From JAWKSY01 sp041402125 (GTDB taxonomy: Bacteria > Planctomycetota > GCA-002687715 > DRQF01), in the NCBI GenBank assembly GCA_041402125.1, contig JAWKSY010000029.1, positions 1 through 34,245 of the forward strand: 34,245 nucleotides of DNA, given 5' to 3'. The notes beneath the pieces were generated by a model, which made no database searches, was not told the origin of the DNA, and saw only the letters and a program-made list of their open reading frames with translations. Below are positions 1 to 6,700 of this stretch, in pieces. Made by a program: the position numbers and the translations under genes. Every line of letters starts with the position of its first letter. The first letter of the stretch is position 1.

Positions 1-670
1 GGCGAGCGTCGGCGAGGAAGGCGTCGATCTCCTCCGGGGTCGGCGGGAGGCCGGTGAGGTCGAAGCTGACCCGTCGGATCAGCGCCTCGCGGTCCGCCGG
101 GTCGGCCGGCGTGAGTCCCTCGCGAGCGAGACGGCGGCGCACGAAGGCGTCGATCGGATTGATCGCTCCTTCTTGCCCCTCGGGCGGCGCCGGCGCCGCG
201 ATGGGCTGGAAGGCCCAGTGGTCGGACCAGCTCGCGCCCTCTTCGACCCAGCGGCGGAGCGTCGTGATCTCCTCGGGCGTCAGCGGGTCTTTCGCATCGG
301 AGGGAGGCATCCGCTCCTCGGGATCGTCGCTCGTGATCCGGAGCACGAGATGGCTCGCCGCGACGTCGCCGGGCACCACGGCGTGCTCGCCGCCGCCGAG
401 ATCGCCGAAGACGCTCTCGCGGAGGTCGAAGCGGAGCTCCGTCGCCCGCTGTTCGGCGTCGGGGCCGTGGCAGCCGTAGCAGTGCTGCGTGAGGATCGGA
501 CGGACCTGGCGGAAGTAGTCGACACGGTCGGCCGCCGCGGGCGCGACGCCCTCGTGCGAGCCGGCGTCGGACATGGGATCCTGCGCGGGCAGGACTCCGA
601 CGAGGAGGCCGAGGAGGAGGGTCGACCACCCGAGACGGGTGCGGGCGGCGAGGCGAGAGACGACGAGCAT
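1..670 (-). CDS. PSCyt1/DUF1549 (PSD1-type) c-type cytochrome protein, 3' part outside the window
   Basis: The gene reads leftward from the ATG at 670 and runs off the left edge, leaving 223 residues. It begins with a hydrophobic signal segment (about residues 13-29, ending LPAQ). A planctomycete cytochrome domain follows, with the haem motif CYGCH at 64-68 and the typical ending RMPPSDAKDPLTPEE then LRRWVEEGA. The start of a DUF1549 domain comes next (DAFVRRRLAREGLTPADPADR, then RRVSFDLTGLPPTPEEIDAFL). Proteins with this architecture are abundant in Planctomycetota and are exported. Their role is unproven, though they are usually paired with a DUF1501 protein, which would lie to the left of this window. 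The 267 bases between this start and rimB are a divergent upstream region in which I recognise no clear promoter. Family assignment is firm; function is not known. Confidence 0.9.
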   Translation of the reverse strand, partial: MLVVSRLAARTRLGWSTLLLGLLVGVLPAQDPMSDAGSHEGVAPAAADRVDYFRQVRPILTQHCYGCHGPDAEQRATELRFDLRESVFGDLGGGEHAVVPGDVAASHLVLRITSDDPEERMPPSDAKDPLTPEEITTLRRWVEEGASWSDHWAFQPIAAPAPPEGQEGAINPIDAFVRRRLAREGLTPADPADREALIRRVSFDLTGLPPTPEEIDAFLADAR

Positions 671-937
671 GATCCGCTCCACGGGAGCCCGGTTCGATCG
701 CGCGGGGACGGCGAGTGGAGCGGCGGAGAAGTTCCGCTCCGGGAAGCCCCCGAGAGGACATCCGAACCCGCATGATAGCCTGGATTCCGCGGCCGGCGCG
801 ACCCCTCGGGGGCGGAACCGGGCCCTTCCGGACGCCTCCCCGCCCCATTTTCCGGGGCTTTGCCCTTCCCTTGGGCCGCCGGCCGTCAAGAATGGCCCCT
901 CGCGACGGCAACGGGGTCGCGCGGAGGGGCGGACGCG

Positions 938-1429
938 GTGGCCAGGGAACGGGAATTCGAGGATCGCGAGGTCATCGGCTGGCGCGAGTGGGTCGCCCTT
1001 CCGGAGTTCGGGGTCTCCTCGATCAAGGCGAAGGTCGACACCGGCGCCCGGACCTCGTCGCTCCACGCCTACGACGTCGAGGAGTTCGTGCGGGGACGCA
1101 AGCGCTGGGTGCGCTTCACGGTCCACCCCGAGCAGCGCGACGTTTCCGAGACCATCCGCGTCACCGCGCCGCTCAAGGAGCACCGCCGCGTCCGATCTTC
1201 GACCGGACACACGGAGCGTCGTCCGGTAGTGTGGACGACGGTCGAGATCCTCGGGGATCGATTCGAGATCGAGATCACGTTGACCAATCGCGACGTGATG
1301 GGCTTTCGCATGCTCCTCGGGCGGCAGGCGATCAGAGGACGCTTCGTCGTCGACCCCGGACGGTCGTTCCTGAACGGCCGCCGCGTGAAGGGCGGGCGAA
1401 AGATCCGGAAGAGGAAGAAGGACACATGA
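938..1429 (+). CDS. rimB: RimB-like retropepsin-type protease (ATP-dependent zinc protease family)
   Basis: This 163-residue protein belongs to the family long named 'putative ATP-dependent zinc protease' (DUF785), now viewed as a retropepsin-like aspartic protease acting with RimK. The visible signatures are REVIGWREWVALPEFG, the active-site-like stretch IKAKVDTGARTSSLHA (D-T-G-A), the central RFTVHP strand, and the C-terminal LTNRDVMGFRMLLGRQAI. I chose the GTG at 938 because GGAGGGG lies about eight bases upstream. An in-frame ATG at 860 would add 26 unconserved residues. The stop overlaps the rimK start as ATGA, so the two genes are probably translationally coupled. In Pseudomonas, RimB modulates RimK-driven glutamylation of ribosomal protein S6. 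That role is inferred here from family and context. The very basic C-terminal tail (RRVKGGRKIRKRKK) may bind RNA or the ribosome. Confidence 0.88.
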   Translation: MAREREFEDREVIGWREWVALPEFGVSSIKAKVDTGARTSSLHAYDVEEFVRGRKRWVRFTVHPEQRDVSETIRVTAPLKEHRRVRSSTGHTERRPVVWTTVEILGDRFEIEITLTNRDVMGFRMLLGRQAIRGRFVVDPGRSFLNGRRVKGGRKIRKRKKDT

Positions 1430-2328
1430 GAATCGCGATCCTCTCGCGCAAGTCGTCGCTCTACTCGACGAGCCGCCTCAAGGAGGCGGCCGTCGCCCGC
1501 GGACACGAGGTCCAGATCGTCGACTACCTGCGCTGCTACATGAACATCGCGGCCCACCGCCCGAAGGTCGTCTTCGCCGGGCGCGAGCTCGAGGTCGACG
1601 CGGTGATCCCCCGCATCGGCGCCTCGCACACCTTCTACGGCACGGCCGTCGTGCGGCAGTTCGAGATGACGGAAGTCTTCTGCCTCAACGAGTCGCAGTC
1701 GATCGCCCGTTCGCGCGACAAGCTTCGCTGCCTCCAGCTCCTCTCGCGCCGCGGCATCGGCCTGCCGGTGACGGGCTTCGCGCACTCGACGAAGGACGTC
1801 GAGGGGATCATCGACCTCGTCGGCGGGGCTCCCCTCGTCGTCAAGCTCCTCGAGGGCACGCAGGGGATCGGGGTCGTGCTCTGCGAGACCGGAAAGGCGG
1901 CGGAGTCGGTGATCGAGGCCTTCCGCGGCCTCGACGCGAACATCCTCGTGCAGGAGTTCATCAAGGAGGCGGGCGGCAGCGACATCCGGGCCTTCGTCGT
2001 CGGCGGCAAGGTCGTCGCCTCGATGATGCGACAGGCCGGTCCGGGCGAGTTCCGCTCGAACCTACACCGCGGCGGTTCCGCCCGGAGCATCAAGCTCACC
2101 CCCGAGGAGCGCAGCACGGCGCTGCGGGCGGCGAAGGCGATGGGGCTCCGCGTCTGCGGCGTCGACCTGCTGCGCGCGAATCACGGCCCCGTGGTGATGG
2201 AGGTCAACTCCTCGCCGGGCCTGGAGGGCATCGAGGCCGCCTCCGGCGTCGACGTCGCCGACAAGATCATCGAGTTCATCGAGCAGAATGCATCCCCCAA
2301 CAAGAACCAGGACCGGATCAAGGCCTGA
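1426..2328 (+). CDS. rimK: RimK-family alpha-L-glutamate ligase (ATP-grasp)
   Basis: At 300 residues this matches the length of E. coli RimK, which adds glutamate residues to the C-terminus of ribosomal protein S6 using ATP. The N-terminal pre-ATP-grasp part starts MRIAILSRKSSLYSTSRL. The ATP-grasp region shows VVKLLEGTQGIGV (about 137-149), the VQEFIKEA hinge, DIRAFVVGG, FRSNLHRGG, CGVDLLR and the metal-binding EVNSSPGLEGIE near 260-271. The ATG at 1426 overlaps the rimB stop by four bases (ATGA). The next gene starts 41 bases before this one ends. A three-gene overlapping operon with rimB and an AstE/AspA-like gene indicates one protein-modification pathway. The substrate could be S6 or another protein; the sequence does not decide this. 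Confidence 0.93.
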   Translation: MRIAILSRKSSLYSTSRLKEAAVARGHEVQIVDYLRCYMNIAAHRPKVVFAGRELEVDAVIPRIGASHTFYGTAVVRQFEMTEVFCLNESQSIARSRDKLRCLQLLSRRGIGLPVTGFAHSTKDVEGIIDLVGGAPLVVKLLEGTQGIGVVLCETGKAAESVIEAFRGLDANILVQEFIKEAGGSDIRAFVVGGKVVASMMRQAGPGEFRSNLHRGGSARSIKLTPEERSTALRAAKAMGLRVCGVDLLRANHGPVVMEVNSSPGLEGIEAASGVDVADKIIEFIEQNASPNKNQDRIKA

Positions 2329-3295
2329 GCCGACGCCGCCCTTCGAGATCGCGGGTCGCTCCGTTCCGGCCGGGACGAGCGCCCGCTTCGATCTCCCGGT
2401 GGCGCTCCTCCCCACGCACACCCGCGTGGAGGTTCCCGTCACGGTGATCCACGCGGCCGAGCCGGGACCGCGCATCTGGCTCAGCGCCGCCCTGCACGGC
2501 GACGAGATCAACGGCGTCGAGATCATCCGGCGCGTGCTCGGGAAGCTCGAGGACAAGGTTCTCCGCGGCACCGTCGTGGCCGTCCCCATCGTCAACGTCT
2601 TCGGCTTCATGGGGCAGAGCCGCTACCTGCCCGACCGGCGCGATCTCAACCGGTCGTTCCCGGGCTCGCCGCGCGGCTCGCTGGCCTCGCGCATGGCGAA
2701 CTTCTTCATGCAGGAGGTGGTGTCGCGCTGCACGCACGGCATCGATCTCCACACCGGCTCGTCCGATCGCTTCAACTTTCCCCAGATCCGGGGCGACCTG
2801 TCGGACCCGGAAACGCTGCGCTGCGCCCGCGCCTTCGGCGCGCCGGTGATCCTGCAGTCGACCCTCCGGGACGGATCGCTGCGCTTCGCGGCCGCGAAGC
2901 GTCGCATTCCGGTGATCGTGTACGAGGCCGGCGAGGCCTCGCGATTCGACGAGGCCTCGATCCGTCTCGGCGTGAAGGGCGTGCTCGGCGTCCTCCGCGA
3001 GCTCGGACTCCTCGCGCGGCGCAACGCCCGGCCGGTCCGCATCGTGCGCATCGACGACAGCAGCTGGGTGCGGGCGCGACGCGCCGGCGTCCTCCGCCTG
3101 ACGGCGAAGGAGGGCGACGCGATCAAGCGCGGCCAGGTCCTCGGGATCATCGCCGACCCGCTCGGCATGGACGGCGTCTCGGTCGTCGCTCCCTTCGACG
3201 GCATCATCGTGGGCCTCACGCGCAACCCGATCGTGCACGGCGGCGACGCCGTCGTGCACGTCGGGCGCACGAAGGAGCAGCTCCCCGAGATCTAG
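2288..3295 (+). CDS. Succinylglutamate desuccinylase/aspartoacylase (M14, AstE/AspA) family protein
   Basis: This 335-residue zinc-dependent deacylase-like protein belongs to carboxypeptidase family M14. Zinc ligands are visible as HGDE (His70, Glu73) and His155 in IDLHTG. DLNRSFPG (119-126) forms the substrate-site loop, and Glu213 or Glu216 in VYEAGE is the likely catalytic acid. The C-terminal 100 residues form a small beta/biotinyl-like domain (GDAIKRGQVLGIIADPLG), usual in this subgroup. The gene starts inside rimK with a 41-base overlap and a different frame. Its role beside a glutamate ligase is probably removal or trimming of an acyl or glutamyl-type modification, or making the ligase substrate; this is inference. 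Its TAG stop shares the palindrome CTAG with the stop of the convergent acyltransferase gene. Confidence 0.88.
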   Translation: MHPPTRTRTGSRPEPTPPFEIAGRSVPAGTSARFDLPVALLPTHTRVEVPVTVIHAAEPGPRIWLSAALHGDEINGVEIIRRVLGKLEDKVLRGTVVAVPIVNVFGFMGQSRYLPDRRDLNRSFPGSPRGSLASRMANFFMQEVVSRCTHGIDLHTGSSDRFNFPQIRGDLSDPETLRCARAFGAPVILQSTLRDGSLRFAAAKRRIPVIVYEAGEASRFDEASIRLGVKGVLGVLRELGLLARRNARPVRIVRIDDSSWVRARRAGVLRLTAKEGDAIKRGQVLGIIADPLGMDGVSVVAPFDGIIVGLTRNPIVHGGDAVVHVGRTKEQLPEI

Positions 3296-4395
3296 GCCGC
3301 GACCCGGCCCCGCGGCCGGAAGCGCGACTTCAGCTCGAGGAAGGGCCGCTCGAACCAGCGGAAGCTGATCGCCGCGACCAGCCAGCTCGCGCCGAGGGCG
3401 ACGGCGAAGCGACCCGCGCTCGCCGGCGGCAGGAACTCTCCCGCCCCCCGCGCGACCGCGGCCAGCACCATGATGTGCACGAGGTAGACCCCGTAGCTCA
3501 CGCGCCCGAGGTGCCGGAGCGGCGGCGCGCCGAGGAGCGGCCGCGCGAGGTGATCCTCCCGGATGACGACGGATGCGACGAGGATCGCGAAGGCGACCGG
3601 GAGGATCGCGTACGACTCGTCGTGCCACCGCGAGGCGAGGACGAGGACGACGAGGACGCCGGCGAGGAGCGGCGCCACGCGCGCGCCCAACACGACGCGA
3701 CAGATCCGGTGGCTGCGCCCGCCGTGGAGCAGGAAGGCGGCGACGATCCCGGCGAGGATGGCGTCGGGCACGTTCGCGAGCAGACGGACGAGGAAACCGT
3801 CCGGATCCAGGTCTCGCGCCTCGACCGCGCGCGCCACCGCGAACTTCGTCGCCCAGAGGCCGAGCACGCCCGCGAGCGGACGCCACCCGGCGAGGAGGAT
3901 CAGGACCCAGGGCCACACGAGGTAGAACTGCTCCTCGCAGGCGAGCGACCAGGCGTGGCCGAAGGAGTCGTTCTCGCACCAGTTCGAGAGATAGACCGCG
4001 TGTCGCGGCAGGTTCTCGAAGAAAAGAGCTCCGCGGGGATCGTCGCCGTGGACGAGCGGGACGAGGACGACGTGGGCGAGGAGCACCGCGTAGTAGAGCG
4101 GGAAGATCCGGAGCGCGCGCCGCATGAAGAAGGCGCGGAAGTCGATCCGGCCGCGGCTCTCCCGCTCCCGCAGGAGCAGCGTCGAGATCAGGAAGCCGCT
4201 GATCGCGAAGAAGAGGCCGACGCCGTGGTAGCCCCGCGAGGCCAGCCCCTCGACCTCGCCCTGCCGCGACAGGCCGTGGTGCCAGAGGACGGCGAGGATG
4301 CTGAAGGCGCGGAGGCCGTCCAGGGAGCCGAAGTGTCGGGTCGCGCGGAAGCGCGCGTGGTCGGGGTCGTCCGCCGCGATCGTCGGGTCAGTCAT
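3292..4395 (-). CDS. Acyltransferase 3 family (OafA/YrhL-like) membrane O-acyltransferase
   Basis: This 367-residue integral membrane protein opens with the family hallmark GSLDGLRAFSILAVLWHHG, which contains the conserved histidine pair at 39-40. FFMRRALRIFPLYY (about 89-102, arginine pair) and ACEEQFYLVWPWVL follow. About ten hydrophobic segments make up the rest, ending in a basic tail. Enzymes of this family move acetyl or other short acyl groups onto extracytoplasmic sugars such as lipopolysaccharide, exopolysaccharide or peptidoglycan. The acceptor cannot be read from the sequence. The ATG at 4395 overlaps the end of the upstream methyltransferase gene by eight bases, so the two are likely co-translated. 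The TAG stop at 3292-3294 interlocks with the stop of the opposing AstE/AspA-like gene. Confidence 0.9.
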   Translation of the reverse strand: MTDPTIAADDPDHARFRATRHFGSLDGLRAFSILAVLWHHGLSRQGEVEGLASRGYHGVGLFFAISGFLISTLLLRERESRGRIDFRAFFMRRALRIFPLYYAVLLAHVVLVPLVHGDDPRGALFFENLPRHAVYLSNWCENDSFGHAWSLACEEQFYLVWPWVLILLAGWRPLAGVLGLWATKFAVARAVEARDLDPDGFLVRLLANVPDAILAGIVAAFLLHGGRSHRICRVVLGARVAPLLAGVLVVLVLASRWHDESYAILPVAFAILVASVVIREDHLARPLLGAPPLRHLGRVSYGVYLVHIMVLAAVARGAGEFLPPASAGRFAVALGASWLVAAISFRWFERPFLELKSRFRPRGRVAA

Positions 4396-5071
4396 CCCGG
4401 GTCGCCACGACGAGGTAGCGCGGCGTGCGGACGCTCGATCGCGCGTTCGTCTCCACCATCAGACCGGCGTGTTCGACCCGGAAGCCCGATCGCTCGAGCA
4501 GGTAGGGCACGAGGGCCGTCGTCCCGACCACCGACATCGGGAGCCGGTCGACCTCGTCGGCCCAGCTCCCGCCCCAGTCTTCCCGCCGGTAGAGACCGTC
4601 CATGACGACCACGTGCCCGCCCGGGCGGAGCCAGTGCCGCCAGTTCGCGAAGGCGGCCAGGGGGTCGAGGAGACAGTTGACGAGCTGGCGCGACAGGACG
4701 ACGTCGAACTCGCCCGGCGCGAAGTGCTCGCGATCGTCCGGATGGTCGCAGAACCCCTCGCGCGCGCGGACCTCGCGCAGCGCCGGCTTCGCGGCGAGCC
4801 GCGCCAGCATCTTCGGGCAGGGTTCGAGAGCGGTGAGCCGCAGACCGGAGAGAGGGGCGAGCGCCAGACAGAGGGCGCCGGTCCCCGCCCCGGCGTCGAG
4901 AGCCGACCAGCCCGGTCGGAGCTCGAGGGCGCGCCCGAGATCGCGTCGCAGGGCGGCGTGATCGTCGGCGTCGAGCGCGAGCGCCCAGGCCTCGTGTTTC
5001 GCGACCTCGGCCTCGTCGTGGTGGGCGAGATAGCGCGTGCGCGCCTCGCGATGGTCCGCCCGGTCCTTCAT
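4388..5071 (-). CDS. Class I SAM-dependent methyltransferase
   Basis: The 227-residue protein has a Rossmann-type methyltransferase core. Motif I is ALDAGAGTGALCLAL (57-71), followed by an acidic strand end at ALEPCPKML and motif IV as FDVVLSRQLVNCL. A post-motif stretch WRHWLRPGGHVVVMDG is typical of UbiE/Methyltransf_11-like enzymes. No signal peptide is visible, so it acts in the cytoplasm. The substrate is unknown. The stop overlaps the start of the acyltransferase gene by eight bases, and the Imm17-like gene ends 39 bases upstream, so the three form a leftward transcription unit. Confidence 0.88.
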   Translation of the reverse strand: MKDRADHREARTRYLAHHDEAEVAKHEAWALALDADDHAALRRDLGRALELRPGWSALDAGAGTGALCLALAPLSGLRLTALEPCPKMLARLAAKPALREVRAREGFCDHPDDREHFAPGEFDVVLSRQLVNCLLDPLAAFANWRHWLRPGGHVVVMDGLYRREDWGGSWADEVDRLPMSVVGTTALVPYLLERSGFRVEHAGLMVETNARSSVRTPRYLVVATRDD

Positions 5072-5110
5072 CGATCCCTCCCACTCCGGCGGGTCATGTC
5101 CCGGCCGTCC

Positions 5111-5314
5111 TCACCTCGGGGCGACGACCCCGACCGCCATCAGGCCACCGAGAGAGACGAGGAGGACGCCGATGAGCACGTAGACGATGCGGGCGCCGGT
5201 CCGGCCGAGGAAGGAGGCGAAGAAGCGCAGGTTGCGGTGGTTCATGAACCAGGACCACTCGAGGACCGCCCCGAGGATCGAGAAGAGTCCCGCCGCGATG
5301 AAGAAGTAGCCCAT
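5111..5314 (-). CDS. Small two-helix membrane protein resembling Immunity protein 17 (Imm17)
   Basis: This 67-residue protein has an N-terminal hydrophobic helix (GYFFIAAGLFSILGAVLEW), a polar loop with NHRNLRFFASFLGRTGAR, and a second helix (VYVLIGVLLVSLGGLMAVG). The order GLFSILGA - W - W F - NHR - GR - GAR - Y - GV matches my memory of the Imm17 family, named from toxin-immunity loci though most members are orphans. The ATG at 5314 has AGGAG about six bases upstream. The first octamer of the tandem repeat at 5331 lies only 16 bases upstream of the start codon, so any promoter must lie within or beyond the repeat. No toxin gene is adjacent. The assignment rests on motif recall without a database search. 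Confidence 0.65.
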   Translation of the reverse strand: MGYFFIAAGLFSILGAVLEWSWFMNHRNLRFFASFLGRTGARIVYVLIGVLLVSLGGLMAVGVVAPR

Positions 5315-5330
5315 CCCGACTCCTGGTCCG

Positions 5331-5450
5331 CCGTGCTGCCGTGCTGCCGTGCTGCCGTGCTGCCGTGCTGCCGTGCTGCCGTGCTGCCGTGCTGCCGTGC
5401 TGCCGTGTCGCCGTGCTGCCGTGCTGCCGTGCTGCCGTGCTGCCGTGCCG
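5331..5450. repeat. Octamer minisatellite, 15 copies of CCGTGCTG
   Basis: Fifteen head-to-tail 8-bp units fill the interval. Unit 10 reads CCGTGTCG and unit 15 reads CCGTGCCG; the other thirteen are identical. Because 8 is not a multiple of 3, every frame on both strands cycles through an eight-residue peptide, which produces long spurious open frames. The block lies just upstream of the Imm17-like start codon. Near-perfect copies imply recent expansion by slipped-strand replication. Confidence 0.97.
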
Positions 5451-5498
5451 CCGGGACACCGGGACACCGGGACACCGGGACACCGGGACACCGGGACA
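5451..5498. repeat. Octamer minisatellite, 6 copies of CCGGGACA, in register with the preceding block
   Basis: Six perfect copies continue without a break from the CCGTGCTG block and in the same 8-bp register, so 5331-5498 is 21 contiguous octamers all beginning CCG. Degenerate copies (CCGGCTAC and similar) trail off after 5498. The shared period and CCG anchor suggest the two blocks arose from one ancestral octamer that diverged in its last five bases and then expanded twice. Confidence 0.97.
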
Positions 5499-5762
5499 CC
5501 GGCTACCGGCCACCGGACCGCTGAACCACCACGCCGCCGGGCCGCCTCGCCGCCCTGACGCGGTGCCTCCGCGACCGGCCGAGCGTCTCCTCGCCGGAGC
5601 GTCGTGTCAACTCGCGGCGCAGAGGGTCGCCTCGCTCGGGCCTCATCCGCTTCGCGGCGGGCCGGCGGTCGCCGCGCGCCGGCCACGCGCGTCTCCCGCC
5701 GGGCCTCTGGTCCGGAGGCCGTCCGGGACTCATGATCGGAAGGTCGCCGGGAGGTCCGCCCC
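5499..5762. other. Intergenic GC-rich stretch without a convincing gene
   Basis: Together with the octamer repeats this forms a 448-base gene-free gap (5315-5762) between the divergent Imm17-like gene and the next rightward small membrane gene. It starts with decayed CCG-anchored octamers. Open frames that cross it have arginine/proline-rich, repeat-derived translations with no recognisable domain. Promoters for both flanking genes presumably lie here, but I cannot point to a -35/-10 pair. Confidence 0.6.
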
Positions 5763-5969
5763 ATGTACACCACCGTCACGATCCTGCTTCGCGTCGCCCT
5801 CATCCTGGGGCTCGCGCTGGCCTTCGCGAGCCCCTACCTCGCCCGTGCGACACCGAACTGGCGCCGGGCCGGCTTCTGGACGGTCGCCGTCGCGGCGATC
5901 CTGCTCGTCGGCCTCCGCGTCGGGATGCGCATCACGCGTCCCGAGCGCGTCCCCTCCTTCAGCGGCTGA
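5763..5969 (+). CDS. Small membrane protein of unknown function
   Basis: The 68-residue translation has two hydrophobic helices (about 5-26 and 37-54) separated by a short basic loop (ATPNWRRAG), and ends in a polar tail. I do not recognise a family. The ATG at 5763 has GGGAGG about nine bases upstream, which supports translation. It could be co-transcribed with the DoxX-like gene 146 bases downstream. Both encode small inner-membrane proteins. Confidence 0.55.
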   Translation: MYTTVTILLRVALILGLALAFASPYLARATPNWRRAGFWTVAVAAILLVGLRVGMRITRPERVPSFSG

Positions 5970-6115
5970 GCGCTCTGCGAGTGCGCTTCCGCCGTGAGCG
6001 GGATCGAGATCACGAAGTAGTCCGGCGCATCGCGCCCGTCGCCCCGCCCCACCCTTGCATCTCGTCACATCTCCGGGCATCCTCCGCGCCTTCCCGATCC
6101 GCGGAGAGAGAATCG

Positions 6116-6505
6116 ATGAAGCACCTTCCGACGGTCGCCGGCGGCCTGCTCGGCCTGATGTTCGTGGTGTTCGGCGGCATGTTCCTGCTCGACCTCGTGC
6201 CGGCGCAGGAGCCCCCGCCCGAGGGCTCGGCCCTGGCCCACTTCATGGCGGCGTTCGCCCCGACCGGCTACCTGACCTTCGTGAAGGTGCTCGAGGTCCT
6301 GGGCGGCCTCCTCGTCGCGATCCCGCGGACGCGGAACCTCGGTCTCCTCACGCTGGGTCCGATCATCGTCAACATCCTCGCCTTCCACATCTTCGTGACC
6401 GGTGGCGAGGGCCTCCTCGAGCCCGTCATTCTCCTGATCTGCGCTATCGCGCTCTACCTCCTCTGGGTCGAGCGCGCCGCCTTCGCCCGCCTCCTCACCC
6501 GCTGA
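6116..6505 (+). CDS. DoxX-like family membrane protein
   Basis: The 129-residue protein has four hydrophobic segments: 8-28 (GGLLGLMFVVFGGMFLL), 55-72 (VKVLEVLGGLLVAIP), 77-95 and 103-121. Phe55-Val-Lys-Val-Leu-Glu then GGLLVAIPRTR matches the DoxX/DUF4870-like pattern in which a helix with a conserved acidic residue is followed by a positively charged loop. DoxX-type proteins are inner-membrane proteins linked to redox or sulfur metabolism in some bacteria, but the role here is unknown. The ATG at 6116 has GGAGAG about seven bases upstream. An upstream in-frame extension is rejected because it lacks membrane or conserved features. A REP-type palindrome begins 10 bases after the stop and may terminate the transcript. 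Confidence 0.75.
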   Translation: MKHLPTVAGGLLGLMFVVFGGMFLLDLVPAQEPPPEGSALAHFMAAFAPTGYLTFVKVLEVLGGLLVAIPRTRNLGLLTLGPIIVNILAFHIFVTGGEGLLEPVILLICAIALYLLWVERAAFARLLTR

Positions 6506-6515
6506 CCCCGCATTT

Positions 6516-6546
6516 TGAATAAATTGGGTCAGACCCAATTTATTCA
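6516..6546. repeat. REP-type palindrome, copy 1
   Basis: A perfect 31-bp palindrome: arm TGAATAAATTGGGTC, central A, then the exact reverse complement. It is AT-rich at its ends and stands out from the GC-rich genome. It follows the DoxX-like gene by 10 bases and could fold into a 15-bp hairpin in RNA. The core GGGTCAGACCC recurs in all four copies in this window. Confidence 0.95.
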
Positions 6547-6591
6547 CTTTCACGGGTGGGCGTTCGAACGAGCGGGCCGGCGACTCCAGAG

Positions 6592-6622
6592 TGAATAAAT
6601 CGGGTCAGACCCGTTCTATTCA
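6592..6622. repeat. REP-type palindrome, copy 2 (two mismatches between arms)
   Basis: The left arm is TGAATAAATCGGGTC, with a central A and right arm GACCCGTTCTATTCA, which differs from a perfect complement at two positions. It lies 45 bases after copy 1, in the same orientation as judged by the central A, and 78 bases before the start of the next gene. Confidence 0.92.
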
Positions 6623-6700
6623 CGCGGTAGAGTGGGCGGCGTCGAGGGCGGGCCGTCAGGCCGGCTCGCCCCTCCCCCACGACCGAGGAGAGGGCGCGCG

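Noticed and set aside
715..1425. N-terminal extension of RimK from an upstream start
   Set aside because: The extension is the shadow of rimB; RimK homology begins exactly at the ATG at 1426 and gives the standard 300 residues.
5331..5498. CRISPR array
   Set aside because: The units are 8 bp and contiguous, with no spacers and no cas genes nearby.
5111..5803. Long open frames on both strands across the octamer array with repeated CCRAAV or ARQHGST peptides
   Set aside because: They are by-products of an 8-bp repeat without stops. Only the last 67 codons of the minus-strand frame, which start with a ribosome site at 5314, look like a real protein.
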